This document shows, piece by piece, positions 12,601 to 22,471 of a stretch of DNA of 64,000 nucleotides. The position numbers and the translations under genes are program-made. The notes under the pieces were generated by a model. That model made no database searches, was not told the DNA's origin, and worked only from the letters and a program-made list of their open reading frames with translations. The stretch is from Panopea generosa (Eukaryota > Mollusca > Bivalvia > Adapedonta > Hiatellidae), in the NCBI GenBank assembly GCA_029582155.1, contig CM055901.1, forward strand, positions 44,189,080 through 44,253,079. Direction: 5' to 3'. Position 1 is the first letter of the stretch; each line of letters starts with the position of its first letter.

Positions 12601-13280
12601 ACATTATTATTTGACATTGTCAATGAAGAATTAGACCAAAAATTCTGAGTTGCAGGCAGCTGCATTTGTGAAAGAAGAAACTAGTTTGTTCAGCATCATT
12701 TCATACAACATTAATAATGCAAACCAAAAGTTGTAGACATTAAAAATTTACAATATTGTGCATTTAATATAGAGTAGTATAATTACGATAAGGCATTTGA
12801 ATTACTTTCAGTTAGACAATTCTCCTTGTTTCATTCAATTATAACGAAAATTACCCTTTTAAATCTTTGATCATAAGATTCCACACGATTATTTTAATTT
12901 TGAAGAGTTTTCACCGTTTACAGTTAATTGTTATCTAGGGCACTGCTTGAGCATCTGTGTTTATGATACTTTCTCCTTATCCTAACTTGGAGTTGTTTTT
13001 CGTGACAAAATATCATGTTTTACTTACTTTTTATCACTATAACATGTACATGAACATTGTAATCACACCTTTCTTTTCTTGTTTTATGGTATTCCATACT
13101 TGCATAACACAACTGCTACATCAATACTAAAATATCAAAATTTCAAACAACTTTCTTAGTTTAAAAGCATTACTGTAGAATTGCTGCCAATTCATCCATT
13201 CATCATTCCATCGGTTCTTCTCTCCATCTGATTAATAAAGTTTCCTCTTTAACTTGAGTAATTTATATTCAGCCTTCACT
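9601..13280. other. Intron before exon 3, proximal part with degenerate repeats
   Basis: Mostly unique AT-rich sequence. From about 11500 to 12080 several diverged direct repeats occur around CTGGATCCTG.GA.AACTTA, then AA..GTAT.TAAGGT and AAACTTGACAT..T, at about 11520, 11660, 11840 and 11990. They look like an old interspersed repeat or decayed tandem copies. Short open frames here are not supported as genes. Confidence 0.55.
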
Positions 13281-14154
13281 AAGCTTGGAGACTAATATTC
13301 CCTGGAACGCTGGACCTTGGATTGTTCAAAGTTTGAAAAACTGGCTACATCTTTACTCTTATCTCGAATAATTTTAAAGCAGTTTTTTTTACCAAACTTG
13401 GACAGAATGTTTGTTTGAAGAACATCTACCAGTAGATTGTGTTAGCTAAATCATCCAATGAACCAAGAACCCCTAGTTATGGCCCTTGGATTGTTAAAAA
13501 TTTACAAAATTGGAGATCCCCTCTGTATTTGTAAAGTATTTTTAATCCCCATGTTCACTAGTCCGACTATCAATCCAGGGGTCGTGACTTTGAATCCCTG
13601 CCTGGCAACAGTCTTCCTGATGATTGATATACTACATTGGGTCTCCTTATCATTCGTCTCTCACTAATTCAATTGGAAAGTTATCAGTTACTTGCAAAGA
13701 TGAGGTGTACTGGATTACTGGTTAACCTTCCAGGTTCCCAGGAAATAATGGTTAGGTTAACTGATCGTCTGTTAGCTCACGATAGCATAAAATGATGTTA
13801 AATATTAAATAAAATAATAACCCATGTTCACTAAGTTATATTGGCAATATATCAGCAAGGTTTGATAACCAGTCCAATTGCCCGAGTTACCCTGGAGTTA
13901 TGACCCTTTGATTGTTCAACATTTTTAAAGTTGGCAATGTCTGGTCTGTAATTCCAGTAATTTAAATCCAGTCTTTACCAAACTTGGTCAGAATGTTTAT
14001 TGGAAAAATATGTTTCCTCCCTCACTTCAGGAACTTTATTCCAGTCTTGTTGAGAATGTTTAATTGTATAATATCTAGGCCAAGTACAATAATGAGCCTG
14101 ATCTCCGCAGTTAAGTCAGGGTTAATCCATCTCTGATTCAAGCAACTTACACCT
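13281..14154 (+). repeat. Degenerate interspersed repeat containing the seed of the 59-bp array
   Basis: Imperfect repeated words: CCTTGGATTGTT at about 13315 and 13485 (a related CCCTTTGATTGTTCA near 13905), and variants of ACCAAACTTGG.CAGAATGTT at about 13392, 13978 and 14155. The last is the core of the minisatellite that follows. A SINE is inserted at 13561-13820. Confidence 0.6.
13561..13820 (+). mobile_element. 5'-truncated SINE, family A, with 13-bp target-site duplication
   Basis: Begins inside the tRNA-like region (GTCCGACTATCAATCCAGGG) without the A box, runs through the family A body and ends GATGTTAAATATTAAATAAA. The direct repeat CCCATGTTCACTA occurs exactly at 13548-13560 and 13821-13833, which defines the insertion and shows 5' truncation typical of target-primed reverse transcription. 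Confidence 0.9.
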
Positions 14155-15496
14155 ACCAAACTTGGTCAGAATGTTAATTGGCAGTTTGATTATAAATCTG
14201 CCAAATTGGTCAGAATGTTAATTGGCAGAATGTCAAGGTCAGTTTGATTATAAACCTACCAAACTTGGCCAGAATGTTAATTGGCAGAAAGTCCAGGTCA
14301 GTTTGATTATAAACCTACCAAATTTGGTCAGCATGTCAGTTGGCAGAATGTCCAGATCAGTTTGATTATAAACCTACCAAACTTGGTCAGAATGTCAATG
14401 GCAGAATGTCCAGGTCAGTTTGATTATAAACCTACCAAACTTGGTAAGAATGTCAAATTGGCAGAATGTCCAGGTCAGTTTGATTATAAACCAACTAAAC
14501 TCGGTCAGAATGTCAATTGGCAGAATGTTCAGGTCAGTTTGCTTATAAACCTACCAAACTTGGTCAGAATGTTAATTGGCAGAAAGTCCAGGTCAGTTTG
14601 ATTATAAACCTACCAAACTTGGTCAGAATGTCAGTTAGCAGAATGTCCAGGTCAGTTTGATTATAAACCTACCAAACTTGGTCAGAATATCAATTGGCAG
14701 AATGACCAGATCAGTTTGATTATAAACCTACCAAACTTGGTCAGAATGTTAATTGGCAGAAAGTCCAGGTCAGTTTGATTATAAACATACCAAACTTGGT
14801 CAGAATGTCAATTGGCAGAAAGTCCAGGTCAGTTTGATTATAAACCTACCAGACTTGGCCAGAATGTCAATTGGCAGAATGTCCAGGTCAGTTTGATTAT
14901 AAACCTACCAGACTTGGCCAGAATGTTAATTGGCGGAATGCCCAGGTCAGTTTGATTATAAACCTACCAAACTTGGTAAGAATGTCAAATTGACAGAATG
15001 TCCAGGTCAGTTTGATTATAAACCAACTAAACTCGGTCAGAATGTCAATTGGCAGAATGTTCAGGTCAGTTTGTTTATAAACCTACCAAACTTGGTCAGA
15101 ATGTCAAATTGACAGAATGTCCAGGTCAGTTTGATTATAAACCAACTAAACTCGGTCAGAATGTCAATTGGCAGAAAGTCCAGGTCAGTTTGATTATAAA
15201 CCTACCAAACTTGGTCAGAATGTCAATTAGCAGAATGTCCAGGTCAGTTTGATTATAAACCTACCAAACTTGGTCAGAATATCAATTGGCAGAATGACCA
15301 GATCAGTTTGATTATAAACCTACCAAACTTGGCCAGAATGTCAATTGGCGGAATGTCCAGGTCAGTTTGATTATAAACCTACCAGACTTGGCCAGAATGT
15401 TAATTGGCGGAATGCCCAGGTCAGTTTGATTATAAACCTACCAAACTTGGTCAGAATGTTAATTGGCAGAATGTCCAGGTGAGTTTGATTATAAAT
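14155..15496 (+). repeat. 59-bp minisatellite, about 22 copies
   Basis: The unit is GAATGTCAATTGGCAGAATG, TCCAGGTCAGTTTGATTATA, AACCTACCAAACTTGGTCA. Higher-order structure is visible: variants such as CCAACTAAACTCGG and AAATTGACAG recur at intervals of several units, which points to duplication of multi-unit blocks. Open frames of up to about 106 codons across it come from the array. Intronic. Confidence 0.93.
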
Positions 15497-17479
15497 CAGT
15501 CATAACACTGGTTTTCTTGTATGCTTATTTGTGGTCATTATTTGTACATTTGATATACAGATATATGTGCGTGTCATTTTCTTTCTGTTCCAATTCTTTG
15601 ACTGACAGGATACTTTTTTAATAGTATAAACCATAGAAAATTAGACAACATAACCATGCTGTTTCCATAGTTACAAAACTTTTAAAGACGATCTTCAAGC
15701 TAAATGCAGAAATTATTGCCTTGTTATTTATTAATACAGATATAAGTTACAATGTGGTATTTTTGTGTCATTTTCAATCAATAATGTTCCAATCTTCCTA
15801 CTTGGTATTGATAGATAATAGTATTTATTAGAAGTTCTTTGTTAAAAGTAGTTTACAGCAATAAGTGCAGTGAAGATGATTTATGTTGTTTTTAAATGGT
15901 CTTACACCTACGTAGTTTTATTCATGGCATGGTATAAATCATTGACTGGTGGTTTAAGATGCAGATAAACAATAAAGGGAGATTACTGTTATTAGAGTAC
16001 TCTCTTTTAGTTGCCAATGTTGTTTCAGAGAAAGGTTCCCCGAACAATCTCTCCTGGGTCACTCTATCTTATAAGTTAATACCAGGTTCCCCTCCTCATT
16101 ATCCGTATTAAAAAACAATCGTAATCCCAAAGATGAGTAATTACAAAGGGTTCAAGACTCCTAGTGATTTACAAGTGGTTCAGATGCAATCTTAGAATCA
16201 CTTATTTTACCTTGCTGAGCTCATTGGGTTGGAGTCCAGCTTGCTACAAACTATTTGTGTGAGAAAGTTTGTCAGTCACTTGAAGAATGCTGGCTGCCAT
16301 ATAGAACCTTTAATGTGTCGAAAATGGTGTTATTTGATGTGGCATTAATATTGTTTGCTAAGAAAAGTTGGGGATGGGGTTTATTGTCCCAAAAAGTCAT
16401 CACAACTCTAATAGTCTTAAAAGTCTTCAAGGTGTTCTTTATGTGTTAAAAACAACACTCCTTTGTCCCCCACCCCAAACTCATCCGACCCCAAAAAAAT
16501 AAAATTAAATTGAAGGGCAATTGTGTTGGGAAAACAATGGAACAGTTACTGTCCAATAAGAATCTGCTATTTACATCTCCATTACTTGTTTCTGTCACAA
16601 CTTGAAATATAACACCAGTTGAGGTTGGTACCATTTTTTTGTTATGTATATATATATTAGTGACTTGGCGTCTTGCATAGTTATGTGTATTTATTAGCGA
16701 CTAGGCTTCCTGCACGCACAATCTGGCTTTTGTTTCATAGTAACATACTTTAATACTTAAAATTTTAAATTCTTAGAAAAGCAGTCAGGTGCTGACTCCA
16801 ACAAAACTGCATATGGTTTCATTGATTTAAATATTTAAGTAACCAGTCCAGATTCAGTTAAGTTTTTTAAGTACATGTACAATATGTTTAAGTAATAATA
16901 TTGATGACACAGAAGCCAGATCTGATCTAACTTATGTATGGTTGCACACATTTTATACATTATTCGTGTAATTATTCTAGTGTATTTATATATAAATATA
17001 CGGTTTCTAGAGACATAAATGCATAGACTTTTTCTATACTTAAGTTACGTGTATTATTTTGTTGTATAAAGAGAATGAAAGAAAATAAAACAAAATCTTT
17101 TAAAATTGAAAATTTTTTCAATAAATGAAAGTAAGAAGATAAAGCACAGATTAATTCACATTGCATTTAACTACATTATAATAGAAATAATTGGATAAAA
17201 AATAATCAGATTTTATATTTAGCTTTAATTTGTTTTCAAACAATATACATAATTTTTATTTAAGTGTAGAGCATATAATGACAGACATACAATATGTCGG
17301 TCATTTATTACAATAATTCAACACCTATTTATAGGTGATGTTGGTTAAGAGGCATTAATTTTCAGCAAAATTCTTAGAAAATATTCATTTTTGTTCAGAA
17401 GTATATAATTATTACTCTGTTTTGCAATTTGCATTTATTTCATTTCTGCTGTTAAATATAAACATATTTTGAATTTCAG
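15497..17479. other. Intron before exon 3, distal part
   Basis: AT-rich sequence without recognised repeats or genes; ends in the acceptor GAATTTCAG at 17471-17479. Confidence 0.6.
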
Positions 17480-17569
17480 GATTTTCTGGCCTAATGGTGC
17501 TACTGATCAGGTTTCTGGCATCAGTGATTGTCTGGATGATTCTGGCAGTAGCAGCAGTGGCCAGTATTG
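17480..17569 (+). CDS. SLC44A1: SLC44A1-like exon 3: transmembrane segments
   Basis: The acceptor GAATTTCAG precedes it; the donor GTAAGT starts at 17570. The split Gly codon G|GA joins exon 2A or 2B. It encodes FSGLMVLLIRFL followed by VIVWMILAVAAVASI and ends on G of the next codon: one membrane helix, a short turn with Arg, and most of a second helix. The motif Leu-Met-Val-Leu-Leu-Ile-Arg-Phe matches the helix after loop 1 in CTL proteins. Confidence 0.92.
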
Positions 17570-17789
17570 GTAAGTCTATTCAGGAACCAACCATGAATAT
17601 AAATAAAAACATAAAAAACTTTACTTGCCAAATTATGTAATACACTATTTAACTTTTATTGGTTGATGGTGCTGTTCCATGATCAATAACTTTGTCCCCA
17701 CTGAGGTCAATTTTAAGCCCAGTTAGGTCCAAAACACTTCATGTGAGAAGATGAAATGCCAGTTACTTGCAGAAGGACTAAATTAAAAA

Positions 17790-20322
17790 TGACTTGTTAC
17801 CGCTACTGTCTGTTTAGACCTTTGTTAAGATGACTTGTCCCACTAATCCTGTCTTTCTACACTATTGTAAAGTTGACTTGCTAACACTACTGTCTGTCTA
17901 GACCATTGTCAAGTTGACTTGCTACCATTCCAAAGTTGACTTACTGCTACTAATGTCCGTCTAGACCATTGTAAAGTTGACCTACTACCACTACTGTCTG
18001 TCTAGACTATTGAAAAGTTGACTTACTGCCACTATTGTTTGTCTAGACCAATGTAAAGTTGACTTACTGCCATCATGTCTGTCTAGACCATTGTAAAGTT
18101 GACTTACTACCATTACTGCCTGTCAAGACCATTGTAAAGTTGACTTGCTACAATTCATGTCTGTCTAGTCCATTGTAAAGTTAACTTACTACCATTACTG
18201 CCTGTCAAGACCATTGTAAAGTTGACTTACTGCCACTACTGTCTGTCTAGTCCATTGTAAAGTTGACTCACTGCCACTGCTGTCTAACAAGACCATAGTA
18301 AAGTTGATTTCCTACCATTACACGTACTGTCTGTCTAGACAATTGTAAAATTGACTCACTGCCACTTCTGTGTGTCCAGACCATTGTAAAGTTGACTTAC
18401 TGCCACTACTGTCTGTCTAGACTATTGTTAAGTTGACATACTGCCACTACTGTCTGTCTAGACCATTGTAAGGTTGACTTCCTACCATAACTGTCTGTCT
18501 AGACTATTGTTAAGTTGACTCACTGCCACTACTGTCTGTCCAAACCATTGTAAAGTTGACTTACTGCCATTACTGTTTGAGACCATTGTAAAGTTGACTT
18601 GTTGCCACTACTGTCTGTCTAGACTATAGTGAAGTTGACATACTGCAACTACTGTCTGTCTAGACCATTGTAAAGTTGACTCACTGCCACTACTGTGTGT
18701 CTAGGACTATTGTAAAATTGACTCACTGCCACTACTGTCTGACTAGACAATTGTAAAGTTGACTTTCTACCATTACTGTCTGTCTAGACTATTGTAAATG
18801 TGACATACTGCCACAACTCTTTGTTAAGACAGTTGTAGAGTTGTCTCACTTCCACTTTCGTGTGTCTAGACTATTGTAAAGTTGACTTACTGCCACTACT
18901 GTCTGTCTATACTATTGTAAAGTTGACATACTGCCACAACTGTCTGTCAAGACCATTGTAAAGTTGACTAACTGCAATTACTGCCTGTCAAGACCATTGT
19001 AAAGTTGAATTACTGCCACTACTGTCTGTCTAGACCATTGTAAAATCGACTTACTGCCACTGCTGTCTGTCTATACTACTGTTAAGTTGACATACTGCCA
19101 CAGCTGTCTGTCTAGACTACTGTTAAGTTGACATACTGCCACTACTCTTTGTTAAGACCATTGTAAAGTTGATTTACTGCCACTACTGCCTGTCTAGACC
19201 ATTGTAAAGTTGACTTACTACCATTACTGCCTGTCAGGACCATTGTAAAGTTGACTTACTGCCACTACTATCTGCCTAGACTACTGTTAAGTTGACATAC
19301 TGCCACTACTTTCTGTCTAGACTACTGTTAAGTTGACATACTGCCACTACTGTCTGTCTAGACTACTGTTAAGTTGACATACTGCCACTACTCTTTGTTT
19401 AGACCATTGCAAAGTTGATTTACTGCCACTACTGCCTGTCTAGACCATTGTAAAGTTCATTTACTGCCAGTAATGTCTGTCTAGACAATTGTAAAGTTGA
19501 CTTACTGCCACTACTGTCTGTCTAGACCATTATAAAGTTGACTTACTGCCACTACTGTATGTCTAGACTACTGTTAAGTTGACATACTGCCATTATTGTC
19601 TGTCTAGACTACTGTTAAGTTGACATACTGCCACTACTCTTTGTTTATACAATTGTAAAGTTGATTTACTGCCACTACTGCCTGTCTAGACTATTGTAAA
19701 GTTCATTTACTGCCAGTAATGTCTGTCTAGATCATTGTAAAGTTGACTTACTACCACTACTGCCTGTCTAGACCATTGTAAAGTTGACTTACTGCCCTTA
19801 CTGTCTTTCTTGACTATTGCTATGTTGACTTACTGACACTACTGTCTGTATTGATCATTGTAAAGTTGACATACTGCCATTACTGTCTGTCTAGACCATT
19901 GTAAAGATGATTTACTGCCACTACTGTCTGTCAAGACCATAGTAAAGTTGACTTACTGCCACTTCTGTCTGTGTAGACCATTGTAAATTTGACTTGCTGC
20001 CATTCATATCTGTTTAGACCATTTTAAAGTTTACTGACTGTCACTACTGTCTGTCTAGACCATTGTAAAGTTAACTTACTGCCACTACTGTCTGTCTAGA
20101 CCATTGTAAAGTTGACTTACTGCCATTACTGTCTGTCTAGACCATTGTAAAGTTGACTTACTGCCACTACTGTCTGTCTAGACCATTGTAAAGTTGACTT
20201 ACTGCCACTACTGTCTGCCTGGACCATTGTAAAGTTGACTTACTGCCACTACTGTCTGTCTAGACCATTGTAGAGTTGACTTACGATCACCACTGTCTGT
20301 GTAGATAATTGTCAAGTTGACT
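17790..20322 (+). repeat. 41-bp minisatellite, about 60 copies
   Basis: The unit is GTTGACTTACTGCCACTACT, GTCTGTCTAGACCATTGTAA, A. It fills nearly all of the intron between exons 3 and 4 and ends about 24 bp before exon 4. Each consensus unit carries a pyrimidine-rich run ending in AG (CTACTGTCTGTCTAG), which resembles a 3' splice site. Degenerate copies at the left edge and near-identical ones at 20040-20270 suggest recent homogenisation on the right. Confidence 0.95.
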
Positions 20323-20345
20323 GAATACATTATATTTTGTTACAG

Positions 20346-20491
20346 TTGGTACGGGTTTTTTGTGGTGGAGCTACGTGGATGTGAAGAATGCTTTGGACAA
20401 GAATGAAGCCATTAATCTGCCACTGCTGGATGTAGACATCAACAGTGAGAAGGCCTTCCTCATATACTCTATAGTAGCTACAGTGTTGACT
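20346..20491 (+). CDS. SLC44A1: SLC44A1-like exon 4
   Basis: The acceptor TTTTGTTACAG ends at 20345; the donor GTAAGT starts at 20492. It joins exon 3 as G|TT (Val). It reads VGTGFLWWSY, then a polar loop (VDVKNALDKNEAINLPLL), then EKAFLIYSIVATVLT at the start of the next helix. Gly-Thr-Gly-x-Leu-Trp-Trp is a conserved CTL block. The exon ends on a complete codon. It is squeezed between a 41-bp array and a pogo-like element starting 29 bp after its 3' end. Confidence 0.93.
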
Positions 20492-20519
20492 GTAAGTATT
20501 TGGTGATGAAACACGGATA

Positions 20520-20978
20520 CACTCAGGTCCCATTATAACGCAGTCCAATATAACGCGAAACTCGTTATAATGCGTTTTTTTTTATATGGCTCCGCAATTT
20601 AAAATTGATATTTTCAACCAGATTCATTAAAAACTTGTAATATGATAATTGATCGAAAATCTCAACTTGATCGAGCTTTTCCCGTTTTTCTAAACTGTGA
20701 TCATGTATTTGTGCATCAATTACACTTTTATTATTCAAACTGAAATGATAACAAATTCTTATTGTTATAAACAACATCGCTTTTAATTGATCTACACCGA
20801 CAAACAATGGTCTGTCATATTTATCACACATTATAGCGTGTCTGTTTACGATACTTTGACTGCAAACAGTTTTGCCAAATAAGCGCAGTGCACCTTTGGA
20901 TATCTATAAAGAGGTTCTGCGTATATAGTGGTTTCATTCTACGAACCCCTGCTACCACGTTATAACGAGACCCCAGTG
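20520..20978 (+). mobile_element. pogo/Tigger-like MITE
   Basis: Terminal inverted repeats: left CACTCAGGTCCCATTATAAC, right (reverse complement) CACTGGGGTCTCGTTATAAC. A TA dinucleotide precedes the left end. Termini of this ACCTCGTTATAAC type are characteristic of pogo/Tigger elements. No transposase is encoded. It starts 28 bp downstream of the exon 4 donor. Confidence 0.75.
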
Positions 20979-21159
20979 AAGTTGGTGGCTTACTCGTATA
21001 ATTATGGTGTTGTCTTGGCATCTTTCAATTCTCACTACTGTAGTCATGGGTTTGATACCTGCTTGATCTGGAAAGTGTGTCATTTATTTGTAGACTCAAG
21101 TGGTTCTAATTAGAGACATCAGACAAGTACTGACAATTGGTTTCATGAAGCTCATTAAA

Positions 21160-21490
21160 ACACATATATACACCCCCCACACTTGCTTAAAGATACAAAA
21201 ATCAATTATTCGATACATAGATGTTATAGACTTCATTGCCCATTAAAACACAAAAATACACCCCCACATATGCTTAAAGATACAAAAATCAAACATTCGA
21301 TACATAGATGTTATACACTTCATTGCCCATTAAAACACAAAAATACACCCCCACATATGCTTAAAGATACAAAAATCAAACATTCGATACATAGATGTTA
21401 TAGACTTCATTGCCCATTAAAACACAAAAATACACCCCCACATATGCTTAAAGATACAAAACATCATACATTTGATACCTAGATGTTGTA
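21160..21490 (+). repeat. 87-bp tandem repeat, about 4 copies
   Basis: The unit starts CTTAAAGATACAAAAATCAA, continues ACATTCGATACATAGATGTT, ATAGACTTCATTGCCCATTA and AAACACAAAAATACACCCCC. The middle copies are almost identical. An open frame of 99 codons across them is an artefact of the array. Confidence 0.92.
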
Positions 21491-22284
21491 GACTTTACTA
21501 GCCACCTGTTCCTTAAACATAACAATAAGCATGCACAACAGCTGTGAAATATTAATATATGTGTATGTTAAACAATTACCAGCCTTGAAATGGTACCAAC
21601 AAGGTGATTTTTAGGTGCTTAATGGGCAGTGAAGTTATTATGAAGGCCTAATAATACAACATTTTCAGAGGATATTGAAGGGTGTGGATGGAATGTGTGA
21701 AGTATTTATAAGTAAATGGCAATAAACTATGAACTAATACAGAATATAGGTCATAGTAAATTAAGTTGGTAACCATTGGCGTGTACGATATTGCTATATT
21801 TTATTACATATCTGCAGATGACAATATTTAATGGAATATTTTTTAAATTATTTTTTATGTATTGTTAAATCATTAATGTAACATATTCTAGATTCTAAAT
21901 AAACTTGTAACTGAAGAAAAAATAGTTATGAACTGAAAATAAAAACTTTCAACAGCATCATTAGATATAAATAACTTAAGTTTAAATAAAATGGGTGTTT
22001 TTATGATAGTGTATCAGAAAATCCTTTATATTACTAAATATAGCTAGCATAACCATGTTTGTTTTAGATCCTTGATTTGCATGGTGTAATAGTTTAACGT
22101 GATAACATTTTGAGAAGAAAAAAAAAAAAGAGTCCATTTTACTTTAATATCATTAGGCACGTCTATTTCGTGTTATTTCATAACTTTTTTATAATAATAT
22201 TTTTTACTATTTTAAATGTTTTTAGCTGCCATAATGCACTGTTTTGTTTATATACAAGTGTATATCTTTTCTAACTTTTTTCAG
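21491..22284. other. Intron before exon 5, distal part
   Basis: AT-rich, no gene or repeat supported. Ends with the acceptor CTTTTTTCAG at 22275-22284. Confidence 0.65.
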
Positions 22285-22471
22285 GTCATCTTGCTACTTG
22301 TGATTCTAATTATGCGCAAGAGAATAGCATTGGTGGTGGCGTTGTTTTACGAGGCGGGAAAGTGCATTTCATCTATGCCTTGCCTGCTGCTTCAGCCATT
22401 ATTTACATTTATTGTACTTATGGCCTTCTTCATGTACTGGGTGATAGTACTTGCCTTCCTCTCCACCTCAG
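22285..22471 (+). CDS. SLC44A1: SLC44A1-like exon 5: parent of the 97-bp array
   Basis: The acceptor CTTTTTTCAG precedes it; the most likely donor is GTATGT at 22472. It encodes VILLLVILIMRKRIALVVAL, FYEAGKCISSMPCLLLQPL and FTFIVLMAFFMYWVIVLAF ending LSTS plus one base. Met-Arg-Lys-Arg-Ile and the Lys-x-Ile-x-Ser-Met-Pro region followed by Leu-Gln-Pro-Leu-Phe-Thr-Phe are strongly CTL-like. Reading through the donor meets TGA at 22510-22512, so splicing here is needed. The last about 82 nt plus the donor are the first unit of the tandem array that follows; any other donor in that array would add frame-shifting sequence. Confidence 0.9.

Noticed and set aside
14281-15252. Repetitive open frames with Gly-Gln-Phe-Asp-Tyr-Lys-Pro-Thr repeats
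   Set aside because: Products of the 59-bp intronic minisatellite, broken by frame changes between units.
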